Assembly: GCF_028372415.1 (NCBI RefSeq) | Contig: NW_027325145.1 | Location: 356,501 to 420,500 of the forward strand | Length of the DNA stretch: 64,000 nucleotides | Origin: Notamacropus eugenii | Taxonomy: Eukaryota > Chordata > Mammalia > Diprotodontia > Macropodidae | Reading direction: 5' to 3' | In this document: piece by piece, positions 40,750-59,797 of the stretch | How the letters are laid out: the number at the start of each line of letters is the position of its first letter | How positions within the stretch are numbered: the stretch's first letter is position 1 | The notes under the pieces: model-generated | Seen by the model: the letters and a program-made list of their open reading frames with translations, nothing else | Database searches by the model: none | Told to the model about the DNA's origin: nothing | Position numbers and translations under genes: made by a program

Positions 40750-41365
40750 TCAATTTATGGTATTTCTCTACTTTAAAACTTTCACTTTAAAAAAAGTGAA
40801 AAAGTCCTATTTATACACAAATATTTATAGGAGTGCTTTTTGTGGTGGCTAAGAATTGGAATCAAAGGGAGACCCCTCTGGGGAATGGCTAAACAAGCCG
40901 CGGTATATGATTGTGTTGGAATACCGTTGTACCATAATAAATGAAAAACAGGATGATGTCAGAAATAGATAGAAAGACTTACATGAGATAATTCAGAATG
41001 AAGTGAACAGAACTAGAACGTTGTACACAGTAACAGCAGTACTGCTTGATGAAGAACTGTATATGACTTAGTTATTCTCAGCAATATGATGACCTAAGAC
41101 CATCCCAAAGTCTAATGATGTGGCATACTCTCCATCTCCAGAGAAAGAAGTGATATTACTTGAATGCATCCTGAGCATGTATTTTTTTGTTTTCATTTTT
41201 TCCCTTTATTCGAGTTTTCTTGTAAAAAGCAATTAAGATGAAAATGTTCTGCATTATTACACATGTGTAACCTGTATTGGATTGCTTAACATCTCAGGGA
41301 AGGGACAGGGGAGGAAGGGATAGAATTTTGAGCTCATAACATTAAATCAAAATGTTTAAATGGTT
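40750..41365 (+). mobile_element. L1 3' end (ORF2 end, 3'UTR)
   Basis: 'agagacttacatgagataat'-like sequence, 'gaatgaagtgaacagaact' and 'gcaatatgatgacctaagac' are the forward L1 ORF2/3' region. It ends with 'gggaagggacaggggaggaa' and a weak A-rich tail. Confidence 0.75.
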
Positions 41366-41389
41366 TGTAAACTGTCCTCATACTAGAGG

Positions 41390-42215
41390 AATTCTGTATA
41401 CCTCTTGATTCTCCCTCAAGGACTCTGATTTACCAATTGCTCCATTTACTCAATTCTCATGACCTAATTTTATACTTGAACTCAACTACAGAGGCGGTTA
41501 TATCATTTTGATTGCTCCATTACTCCTCAATGATCCATCCATAAACTCCAAAATTTCTTAACCTGATCATAATTATTTATCTTTCCAACTTCTGCCTTGC
41601 AACCCCTTTCTCCACCGCTCTATTTTTTTTTCAAGCCTTTATCTCTGCACTAGCAATTCTCTTCTCTCTAACCCATTTCAACCCCTTTGTGTGCCAGTTG
41701 AACTCACAGCTATCCTCCCTGCGCTCAAATTCCTTGTTCGTTTATCCTGTCATTCAGTGATCAGGCCTTGACAAGCTCTAACCTTGGATTACTCCAACCA
41801 TCGGTTGCTTTCATTCATTTTCCTATACTATTAAACAGAACTATCCCCACACCGTACTAACTGGGTCCACAAATTAGTATTATATAACATTAAAAGGGCC
41901 CCCACAGCAGAAGGGAAATTCTTCACATGTCCCTAAGCAATTTATCTCAAATATCTCACCGCAGGCACGATTTCCAAACTTTTCATCTCTCCTCAAGCTT
42001 CCTATTACACCCTTCCCCCCAACTCTGTTAACAGAGAACCTCATACTTCATTGAAAAACCAGAAGCAATTCAAGGCTCCTTCTTTTTTTCTCTTTCTCTT
42101 CTCAAATCAGAGATATTTTCCCTCCTTATCTCCTCTTCCATCCCTGTGCCACCTGACAAAAGTGACTCTTCTCTCAGCCGAAGTAAAGCCTTCCACATAA
42201 ACCATAAACTGTTAC
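41390..42215. repeat. Degenerate LINE-like C/T-rich block
   Basis: It resembles 33071-33930 in composition and phrases ('gtgccacctgacaaaagtga', 'agagaacctcatacttcatt'). Probably an old L2/CR1-class element; no ORF. Confidence 0.4.
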
Positions 42216-42234
42216 GTTCTCTTTTCAGCAGCAG

Positions 42235-42335
42235 TTTGTCTGCTCTGTTATCCTTTTCTTGTTATTCAGGCATTTCAGTCTTGTCCAACTCTTCGTCAGT
42301 CCATTTGTGTTTTTCTTGACAAAGATACAATAAAA
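42235..42335 (-). mobile_element. SINE 3' end, inverted
   Basis: 'ttcagtcttgtccaactctt' and 'tttcttgacaaagata' are the complement of the SINE tail seen at 56300-56350 ('tgtcaagaaa...', 'gagttggacatgac'). Confidence 0.7.
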
Positions 42336-43090
42336 CACATCAGTCCACAACGCTCACCAAAAGCTAGAGTCGGGTAAGCTGCAACTCTGAACCACAAGAC
42401 AATTGGAAGAAGACTAGCAAAGCAAAAGTCGCATTTTTATGGCATGCTCCACCTTGTTGAGAGTTTAAAAATTCAACATGAAATTCAAGAGCACAAACAA
42501 AATTAATGCATTTAGGATTGTAAGAAGGATAGTTGAATGAAAATAAAATCTTTTTATACGATTTCTTCTGATTAAGTTTAATATTTTAGATTATATAGGC
42601 CACTGGTTCTCCAGTAGCTAAGAAATCAAGGGATAATAGTCTTCAAAAAATCGAAAATTATTTAATAGAATGTTTCAATTTACTAATTAAAGAAAAATTC
42701 ATGTCAGAATGACTGGTTTTATTTCACACATCCTGTAACCAATGGTGTCAAAAAGTGGGAATATTAAGTGTTGGAAGGGTTGTGGAAAACAGACACATTA
42801 ATGCATTGTTGGTGGAACTGTGAAATTAGGAATTATACAACTAAAGTGGTTAAAACATGCATGCCTTTGATTCTTCTTAGATCATAATGCAATAAAACTT
42901 ATACGTAATCAAAGGCAATGGAAACATAAACCAAAAACTAATTGAAAACTAGACAATCTAACCCTAAAGAAAGAGTGGGTTAAACAACAAATTATAGAAA
43001 CGATCAACAATTTCTTGACTCTTAAATAATAAAGCAAAGGTTAAAGTGGTGCGTACCTTTATGGGTCATAGGTGATGGTCACCAGGGCTT
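42336..43090. repeat. Intergenic DNA with L1-like remnants
   Basis: 42760-42820 ('gcattgttggtggaactgtg') is an L1 ORF2-end phrase in + sense. 42880-43010 reads like a degenerate ORF in lysine-rich style. No gene. Confidence 0.45.
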
Positions 43091-43096
43091 AGTTGG

Positions 43097-43375
<279 letters not shown>

Positions 43376-43379
43376 ACAG

Positions 43380-44860
43380 ATCCCATGTTAAAAACTATGA
43401 TCTAATAGTAATTACATCGATCAAGAACTAATACCCAAAGACCTCCAAGTTCAACAGCTTGCTTCAAAAGCTCAGTAAAATAATAATAGTAATAGACTTT
43501 AAATAGTAATTGTAAATATTAAGAGATTACTATTTTAATCTATGATTCTTTGACTATTAATTCAATCAATACTTATAATTTCCTCTTTAAAAAAAAATGT
43601 ATCTTCCTGGATTGGATAATAAATATATTTAGTTGATCAAAACATTTTACTTATACATTTCTATCCTTCTTACTGTTCAATTTAATTTTGTTGTTGAGTT
43701 GTCTCAGTTGTGTCTAGGCCTTTATTGATACTGATTTAGAATTCATAAAGATACTAATAACATTTTGTTCTATATTAAAAAAGTTATAATTTTTAGGTAT
43801 AAAGAAGCAATTGTTCTTTTTTACTCTCCTGGGCTAGCAACAAATTAATCAAGTAACAAGTATTTTAGTAGGTATTTAATAATATTTTGAGGAGCATAAT
43901 GTGCCAGAGAGATGAAGTTTGTCTCTGGCATCAGAGCAAAACTAAGAGCCACTAAAAGACAAATTTTGCTTTGCTTAAATTTAGGCATATTACATAATTC
44001 AAAACCCCAGAATTTTTAGGTAATTTATCAATCAAGGTTAAATTTTAGTTTGGCACTTAAAGGTAATGAAATTTGGGATTATCTTAACTTCATGGACCAG
44101 TAATATTTTAGATTTACACATTCTTTTCTAGTTATTAATTTTCTTCTTTTAAAGTATCGTATGCTTTCCTTTATTTCATTATACTTGTACTGAAATTTTT
44201 TATTTCTTCTTAATTCGTTTGTCCTACATTATTTTAAGTTCCATTCCAATATAATTTAATTTATTGCCTTTCCTCATCTTTTATGATGCTGAAATGATTT
44301 GCCCTTGATTTAACTTTTTTCACCTGGTAAATTTATTTTCAAAATTTTTTTTCATTAGTGATCTGTTTTCGGTTCAGGAAAAAATGTGAGTTGAATAAAT
44401 GAGGCTCTTCCATGTTTTCAAGAAATGCACTTCTTTGTATTTGGTACTGTGGCTTTCTTTTGCACATTTTTCACTTGTTTAAATTTAATGTTGTGTTAGA
44501 TTATGAGGAGAAAGAAGGCAAGCAGCTAGATGATTGCTGGCAGTGGTTTGATGAGAAAAGGAGTGTTAACATTTGGTATTTTTTTTCAGTGATTAGCAGG
44601 ATTTTGATGACAGAAATTGGTATTCCTCTGTTTTTTGTATTTTTCTCTTTGGATATTTCAATATATACAGAAAATATTGCTGAGAGGTTCTTTAAAGTTG
44701 ATGCGGTTCAGTTTCCAAATCAAAAAGTTAATCCAATGGTTAAGAATTTTGTCTATTTTAAAAATCTTTGGATAAAAGGTTGATTATATTTAACGAGAGA
44801 AATTGATTGTTTTCATAGTTGTTCAATTTTTATTTCTAGAGAGTCCGAAAGCCAAAAATT
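43380..44860. other. PHF6Y-RBMY intergenic spacer, no recognised gene
   Basis: AT-rich. A 123-codon open frame (44412-44783) has no recognisable domain and is not flanked by gene signals. It is the longest non-repeat ORF of the spacer, so I note it but do not call it. Confidence 0.45.
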
Positions 44861-44904
44861 GGGAAGTAGTCTAGAACGAAACAGAATGCGTTCTAGGCAA
44901 CGGC

Positions 44905-44978
44905 CCCACCCCCACCGCAGCCCCACCCCCACCGCAGCCCCACCCCCGCCGCAGCCCCACCCCCGCCCCCACCCCTGC
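44905..44978 (+). repeat. GC-rich 17-bp minisatellite upstream of RBMY
   Basis: About four copies of 'gcagccccacccccacc' with A/G variation, then a shorter C-rich run. It is C-rich on the + strand (GC/KLF-box-like cacccc repeats) and lies about 75-150 bp before RBMY exon 1. Confidence 0.9.
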
Positions 44979-45131
44979 AGACTAGACGCAAAGCACGTCT
45001 TGCATACGGGTCTTTCAGCCTCGTTCTCAGACCGCATAAAATCAGACGTCCGCCTTTGGGGGGGCTATTCCTTGCGCCGTTGGGACGCTGGGCGGCTTTG
45101 TAGGTAGTCGGTGTCTGCCGAAGAAAGACAA

Positions 45132-45135
<4 letters not shown>
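44979..45135 (+). promoter_or_regulatory. RBMY: RBMY promoter and non-coding exon 1
   Basis: CpG-rich sequence. 'gacgctgggcggctttgtag', then 'gtcggtgtctgccgaagaaa' is very similar to the 5'UTR I recall for RBMX. Exon 1 ends at the donor caag|gtaagg (exon end 45131). The transcription start is estimated near 45050; no TATA box is evident. The CpG-rich zone continues to about 45700. Confidence 0.75.
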
Positions 45136-52938
<7,803 letters not shown>

Positions 52939-53200
52939 AAGAAATATGAGCTTGTGCGACCAAAATGCCTTTTCAAAGAGATTTAAGAATTGAGTTTTAT
53001 TTTCTCCATCCTAACAGAAGATTACTACCATTTTTGTTAAAGAAAGCTAAAATTGTCTTTAAAAGTTCAAAAAGAGTTTATATTTCTCTTATGCAGTTGT
53101 TAAATTACAACATTTGAAGTTGGTGTTATAAAATTTGAAGTTAAGTGTTGTGATTTTGAAAGTAAAGTTTTTCTGAGCTTCTTTCATTTTTCATGCTGAA
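52939..53200 (+). other. RBMY: RBMY 3'UTR
   Basis: The stretch 'atgagcttgtgcgaccaaaa', then 'tgccttttcaaagagattta' looks like conserved RBMX 3'UTR. No AATAAA occurs in it. An AGTAAA variant at 53161-53166, followed by a T-rich stretch, is the best poly(A) candidate. Confidence 0.55.
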
Positions 53201-53720
53201 TTATATATTCTGAGATTGAAGTAACCAAGACATTTAAAATGGAAACTAAACTGGTAGGGTAATTCTGTGGTTTGAGGGTGGTTTGTCCTAGTTTTAGTCC
53301 ATACCAGATTTTTAAGAGGGTGGGGGAAATAGAGACACAGACACACACACACGTGTACATGTGCTCATGTATTAAGAATTAACTTTATATAAAATTCTAG
53401 GTATTGAGTAAAACTAAAATACAGCATAAATTTTCAAGAAATTGTCCTGGAAAAATGAAAACTTTGTCATTTTACATTGACACTACAAAACACCAGATAA
53501 ATGCCTTTAAAATATAACTGCTAAGTAGAATGTTTTATAAAGATTTGTCATTTTCTCAATGTGAGATCATATTTTTTTTTGTGGTTTGTGAAAAAAAGTA
53601 GTGGGAATACTCATATGAAGGTTAAAAATGAGCTCAGAACAGGTGAAGATGTGACTTTGGTGATAAAACTTTTAATGTCCCTCATCAGGCCTCTTGAAAT
53701 TAGTGGCAGTGGTAATTTAT
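53201..53720. other. Intergenic DNA downstream of RBMY
   Basis: Contains a short (AC)n at 53337-53352; nothing else was recognised. Confidence 0.5.
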
Positions 53721-53965
53721 CTAGCAGTTTGTACCTGAGGATGGCAGCTAGGAATAGCGCTGGGCCTGCGGCAGTCAGGAACACATGTCCTTTGACCTTG
53801 GGCAAGTTAAGTGGCTCCTTTTGAAAGAGGATCTCGAAGTGTGCCTCAGTTTCTGCTGTAAACTGAGCCGGAGAAGGAAGTGACAAGCCATTATGTTATC
53901 TTTGCTAAGGAAACCCCAAATAGGGTCATGAAGATGCGATGAGACTGAAATGACATCAACTGGAA
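53720..53965 (+). mobile_element. Marsupial SINE
   Basis: 'tttgaccttgggcaagttaa', 'agccggagaaggaagtgaca', 'ctaaggaaaccccaaatagg', then 'gtcatgaagatgcgatgaga' is the marsupial SINE core plus tail. Confidence 0.8.
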
Positions 53966-54464
53966 CTCTCATTTAAAAAAAAAAAAAGCCCCAAATAATT
54001 CCTGCCTTTGATGTGTAATGTAATGGGAGGAACAGCATGTAACATGTAAAATACATACAGTACTGAAAAGGCATATATAAAAGGAAGATAATGTCAGGGA
54101 GAGTGGTCAAGATGCAGATTGTTAGACACTGGGCAAATTAAGCTATGCTTTTGTTTCCTTAATACCTATTAATAATTTAATATTAATATTAATAGCAGCA
54201 ATGTTGCAGATGCGGTGTGAGATTCTGTAAAATATTTAGCACAATATCTCCAACATACGTTTGTTCCCACTCTCTCCATCTTAGGTGCTGAATTTTTGGG
54301 ACACTGATCCATATGATTTAAAGCAAAGACCCTGTTATGATTCTGTATTAAAAGTCAGCAAGTATTTACTAACATGATAGAGTACTGTGCTAGGTGTGAG
54401 CAAAGAAAAAGGGAAAAATAAAATACCTTCAGGGAGTTTATAATCTAATGGGATTGCTATTCAC

Positions 54465-54985
54465 AGATTGTTGTGTTCGTTCTTCGTTGCCAAAGAAGAC
54501 CACGCCATGAGAGAAATGATGACATGACTTGCACTTGACTTTGTTTTGAGTGAGGGAGGGCTGTGCAGATCACCAGCCTCACTTCTCCTCCAGAGCCATC
54601 TGGATCCAGTGACCAGATATTCATCAGGATGACTGGAGGTTGCTCAGGTTGCAAAGGGAGATGTTGGCCCCTGTAGGCCAAGGTGTATTCAGGTACTCAC
54701 TAAGGGTGGAGTATCACCCATTCAATGAGTGGGCTGTTTAAGAAGTAGTCACGGAATGGCCCCTTTAATGAAGCAAACAAAAATAACTAAATGTGGCTGG
54801 GAAGGAAACAGCAGCAGTTACTGTGGATATTCCCTCTTAAGCCAGGAGGGTTCAGAAAACAGCCCTTAAGTGGACCTTGGGCAGGGGCCTAGTGTGGTAC
54901 AATCTATGGTCCAATTCAGAGTGTAGTAGGTTTAAGGTTTTGGGAAGGGAAGGGAAGGAAAAGGAAAGGAAAGGAAGAAATCTAG
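54465..54985 (+). repeat. Interspersed repeat copy B (pair of 625-1075)
   Basis: 'gaagaccacgccatgagaga' and 'ccagtgaccagatattcatc' are followed by the same downstream block as copy A ('ggaaacagcagcagttactg'). A (GGAAA)n run at 54940-54976 follows. Confidence 0.75.
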
Positions 54986-55318
54986 CCAGTAAACCTCAAG
55001 TTAACTGGGCATCCTCTGTCCATCCAAACTTACTTTCCTTTGGAGAGGAGAAGGAAGGGGAGGGGGAGACAGGAGAAGAGGAGCTGAGTTACCAAAACAA
55101 CAACAACCTGACTTGGAAGATAATCAAGCTGAAAGATGTAGCATCCACTATGCTAAGTAGTTACTAACAAAGGTGAAGGACTTTACAATCTAATGTACAA
55201 TACCGTATTCAAATAAGGAGCAGAGTCTGTGATGCACACTGACCAGAGCACAGGCCTGCAGATGAGGATGCACTTCGTAGGACATACTACCTTGGAAGCA
55301 CTGAAAACTTGTAGGTCC

Positions 55319-55946
55319 TGATAACATTTAATGTAAAATTTTGGAATGATTTCTTTATTCTCTCTGGAGCAAACTCGGAGAGTGCCTCTTCCTATGTCAA
55401 CAGAGGCAAGCCAGGGCTGACTTGACATTCCTTGCAAGGCCTTTGACCTCTCTGAATAGTGGGACATTTTCCATATCTTCATATTTTGTGCACATATTCT
55501 GAGTTACAGAATGTTAATGGCGTTTTAGTGATAAGAAAAAAAGATGTCCTGGGTTGTAATTTCAGTCGAAACTTTGTTTACCCTTTTCTGTGTCAGTTAT
55601 TTCAAGTACCTGTTTACGACAGGAAGCCTGCCCCTAGAGTAGTGGGATTTACTTTCTTATCGTGTGTCACAGAGACATGTTTACACAGCCTGGAATCATG
55701 AAGGCCCAACCATCATTGCTTTGTTAATTGTCTTGTCTCGCTAAATTTACAATTTGTCCACCTAAGAGAGTTCCTTTCCCACAGTAAAATGTATATAAGC
55801 CAGAAGATTTCTGTACCGAGTAGTCAGAGTAACTTCTAACTCTATAGCTCTATGACTGCTATCTTTAAGAGGGAATTAATTAACTAAATCATGAAATGTA
55901 TGCATTTAGCCTGTGCCTTTTCTTTAACCAAGTTTTCAGGTCAACA
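55319..55946 (+). mobile_element. Solo LTR, ERV family copy 3, TSD GTCC
   Basis: 628 bp, TGATAA...TCAACA. The 4-bp direct repeat gtcc flanks it exactly (55315-55318 and 55947-55950). A TATA box tatataag lies at 55792-55799, and the 3' end 'ttttcaggtcaaca' is shared by the family. No internal sequence adjoins, so it formed by LTR-LTR recombination. Confidence 0.9.
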
Positions 55947-56174
55947 GTCCCTAGAAGTATCTGAAGACAGATGCACACAAAACTTGGGATAGTGAGCCAC
56001 CCACGCTGGAAACAGAGCCCCACTTTAGCGTACAGTTAATAGTCAAGAAATGGGCTGGGAAGTGAATAAACAGAAAAACACTCCTGACCCTAGAAAGGGA
56101 CCATGGTGACAAGGAAGATCAAAACAACACTCAAAAGGAAATAAAGTCCAAATGCTTACATCTAAAGGCCTGAG

Positions 56175-56352
56175 TTCTAATCTGGCTCTGATACCAACCA
56201 GCTATGTGACCTGGAGCAAATAATGGCCCTAATTGCTTCAGTTACATCATTGGTAAAATGGGCTGAAAAAGGAGATGGCAAATCACATTTTGTCAAGAAA
56301 AATCCCAAATGGGGACCCAAAGAGTTGGACATGACAGAAATAACTTAAACAA
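56175..56352 (+). mobile_element. Marsupial SINE
   Basis: 'cctgagttctaatctggctc', 'gctgaaaaaggagatggcaa', 'tcaagaaaaatcccaaatgg' and 'gagttggacatgacagaaat' form a nearly complete 3' two-thirds of the SINE. Confidence 0.85.
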
Positions 56353-57110
56353 ATGAGAAAAGGTGAAAATGAGACATGGTATGAAAACTGTAAGGCTGAG
56401 GCTTGACTGAGCATAATCAACAATATGATAAGGGTACGAGGTATTCAAGAGAAGAGGACAGAGCTGAATTGCTTCACTAAAAAAGGAGTCAAGATGGAGA
56501 GAAGAAGATCTATTGCAGGATCTCCAGTCCTGGGAGAAAACTGAGGAGTAACAGGGTTAAGGGTCACAGTGCAGATAAACATTAGCAGCTATGTAAGGGA
56601 AGGCAGAGAGCCAGATAAGGGGATTTTAGGGTTCTTGATCATGAAGCTTGTACATGTGGATACCGGCAACATTAAGAGTATAATCTTTTTTGTAGGTGGC
56701 TGAGGTAGAGTGGACATGTAACCCATGGGATGAGAGTAGGTTGAGGAAATGAGTGGTATTTGAAGGAGAATTGACAAGTCTGTTAAAGTCTCCTAGTGAA
56801 AGGGCAAACTTAGGGAGGAGAGAAAAATCATAAGCCAGGTAATTAATCTCTTTGAGGAAGGAAGGGGAAGGAGGGGACTGACCTGGGAGATAACATCTAT
56901 AAGAATTTTGATCGTTAATTGTGTATTTCATTCCATCCTGCTATGCTTTTTTTCTCTTCTTTCTCCTGCCACCTTGTAAAGAAAAGGGTAGTAAATGATC
57001 TGCTTCTCTCCATTACCACTTTTTCCTCTTATCTATACTCTGATCATCTTATCTTCCTGCCTCTGTTTCTTTTTTAACCCCTCTTAGTAATTAGCAAATG
57101 TTGTTTTGCT
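56353..57110. other. Intergenic DNA, no gene recognised
   Basis: Purine-rich, with open frames of 60-100 codons on the minus strand that carry no domain signature. Possibly a degenerate LINE (style similar to L2/CR1 blocks). Confidence 0.4.
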
Positions 57111-57225
57111 TATTATTATATCATATTATATTGTTATGATTATATTAATATTACATATATTAATATTGTATATTACATAATTATAATTATATATAATGAT
57201 TATATTATATTACAACTAATATTTC
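57110..57225. repeat. AT-rich simple repeat
   Basis: Imperfect (tattat/atta)n run of about 115 bp, rich in self-complementary ttaatatta words. Confidence 0.8.
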
Positions 57226-57299
57226 CTTCTGATTTTATCCTCTCACTTTTCCCTGTATCACTGTGATGTTTTAGTAACCTAAATTTTGAGTGATTGTGT

Positions 57300-57660
57300 G
57301 TTTGTTCAGCCCTCCTTTGTTCGATTCAGAAGAAAGCGAGGTCTATGCTATCCCCACTGGGCTGGCTCTGACAGGCTGGTACATACTCTTAGGTCATAGT
57401 TAACAAAAGAAGATTTATTCATCTAAAGTACAAGAAAGGTATTTAAAAAAAGAATACAAATTGAAGGAGGGCATTTCAGGTTCATTGAATGCCTGCGGAG
57501 TACTGTGACTGCTTTATACCTCAGGCAACCAGGGAGTGACATCACTACCTGAACTAGTCCCTAGAATAAGCAAAATCTTGAGGACAGCTGTTTTAATTGG
57601 CTTGGGGACAGGATTAAGCTATTGATTCTGCCACACCCTATTTAGCCTTATAGTGATAAG
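57300..57660. repeat. Possible inverted LTR or unidentified repeat
   Basis: GC-richer patch with 'gaagatttattcatc' (complement of an AATAAA context) and ordered phrases unlike L1 or SINE. There is no second copy in the window, so the identity is uncertain. Confidence 0.3.
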
Positions 57661-58199
57661 GGGAATTCTGCTTTATTCCGTCTCTTTTTTCCTTTTGTTC
57701 TCTGTTATATACTTGTAATTCTTTTCTCCCTCCCTCCCCATCCTGCACTAGAAAAGGCCACCATTAAACCATACTTTACAAATTTCTGTTTAACTGTTCT
57801 TTCTCTGGAGGTGGATAGCTTCTTCCTTCTTAGATCCCTTGTAGTTGATTTCAGCATTTATAATAATCAAAATAATGTAGTCATTCATGGTTGTTTCTTT
57901 GAATCACATTTCAGTAACTGTATACAAGAATCTGTTGATTTTCATCGCATTCTTCATTATTTCATTCAACTCTTTCCACTGTTTTTTTTAAAGATCAGCC
58001 ATTGAAAGTGATGACTTCTTTATAGCACAGGATTATTCCACTATAATCATATAGCACAATTTGTTCAGTGATGACCAAATTAAAATATTTATAGCATCTC
58101 TTTTTGTGATTGCAAAGAACTGGAGAGGATGGACATATCCTCACTCTCCAGGTTTTTTTTTCTACCATAAGAAGAGATGCTATAAATATTTTAATGATT

Positions 58200-59237
58200 T
58201 AATTTTTATTTTCCCCCAACTACTTGTAAAAACAGTTTTTAGCATTAACTTTTTTTAAACTTTGAATTCAAATTGTCTCCCTCTCTACCACCCTTCACCC
58301 CCCTTGTTGAATAGGCAAGGAATTTGATATAGAAATTTGATATATACATGTGCAGTCACGCAAAACATATTTCCGTGTTAGTCATATTGTATAGGAAAAC
58401 GGAAAAACAAATAAGTTAAACAGAAAGTGTGTTTTAATCTGTATTCAGCCTCTGTAAGTTCTTTCTCTGGAGACAGCATTTTTTCATCATAAGACCTTCA
58501 GAATTTTCTTGGATCATTGTATTGCTGAGAATAGCTAAGTTATTCACAGCAGATCACCATACAATATTGCTAATACTATGTATAATGTTGTACTGGTTCT
58601 GCTCATTCCACTTTCCATCAGTTCGTATAAGTCTTTCCAGGTTTTTCTGAGTGTCTTGCTTGTCATTTCTTATAGCCCAATAGTTTTCCATCACAATCAT
58701 GTACTGTATGTTCAGTCAGTCCAGTCCCCAGTTGATGGACATCCCCTCCATTTCCAATTCTTTGCCACCGTTAAAAAAAAAAAAAACTCCTATAAATGTA
58801 TTTGTGCATAGAGATCCTTTTCCATTTCCCCCCCGTCTTTGGGACACAGACCTAGTAGTGTCAAAGGGTTTTATAGGTCTTTGGATGTAGTTCCAAATTG
58901 CTCTACAGAATGGTTGAATCAGTATATAATCTTATCAACATTGCATTCATGTCTTGATTTTTCGACATCCCCTCCAAGAGTTTTCATTTTCCTTTTCTAT
59001 CATATTACCATATTCAATTGTTGTAATTTGCATTTTTAATAAATAGTAATTTAATGATTTTTATATGATTATAGGTAGCTTTGCTTATTTAATCTGAAAA
59101 CTGCCTTTTCATATCTTTTCATCATTTATCAATTGAGGAATAGCTCTTATTTTTATAAACTTGACTCCTTATGTATGAGAAATGAGGTCTTTATCAGAGA
59201 ACACTTGCTGTAAAGTTGTTTTCACAGTAATAATTAC
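58200..59237 (-). mobile_element. Antisense L1 3'UTR and ORF2 end
   Basis: 3'UTR complement ('catatttccgtgttagtcat'), ORF2-end complement ('catttccaattctttgccac', 'gctctacagaatggttgaat'). It is interrupted by the LTR at 59238, and L1 sequence resumes after it. Confidence 0.75.
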
Positions 59238-59793
59238 TGACAATATTTAATATCATTTTTGGACTTTAATAAGGGCCAGAGCTTGAATTAAGAAATGCCT
59301 GGATCCAACAGTCTCATTGTTCTCTGAAGTAAACCCAGAGAATGAATACCTCTTCCTACATCAACAAGGCCAGATGGGGTTGACTTAGCATTCCTTCTGA
59401 GACCCTGAAACTGAAACACTATTGTGAATAGTGGGACTTTTTTTTTTATTATTATTATTTTGTGGGCATGTTCTATGTTATGACGTATTAGTGATAAAGA
59501 AAACGCAGATATTCTGAGTTGTAATTTCAATCAACACCTTCTTCACTCTCTTATCTTCTTGTATTTACCACCTAACCAATTAACAAATTTCTTTCTCGTG
59601 GCATAGTTAATCACTCATGGGAGGAGGACACAGACAACCTTGGACTGTCTGAAACAGATTTAAGCCTGGTCATTCTTGTGTTAGGCAGTCAGAAGTTCTT
59701 CTGACTCCATGATCATGTAACTGCTAGCTTTAAGGGAATAAACAATATGCACTTAGTCTTTTTGCCTTTTTTAACCAAACTTCTAGGTCGACA
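59238..59793 (+). mobile_element. Solo LTR, ERV family copy 4, TSD TTAC
   Basis: TGACAA...TCGACA, 556 bp. The 4-bp repeat ttac flanks it exactly (59234-59237 and 59794-59797). It inserted into antisense L1. It is shorter than copy 3 by small internal deletions. Confidence 0.88.
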
Positions 59794-59797
59794 TTAC

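Noticed and set aside
44412..44783. 123-codon ORF before RBMY
   Set aside because: AT-rich, hydrophobic, no domain, no promoter or splice context; within chance expectation for 64 kb in six frames.
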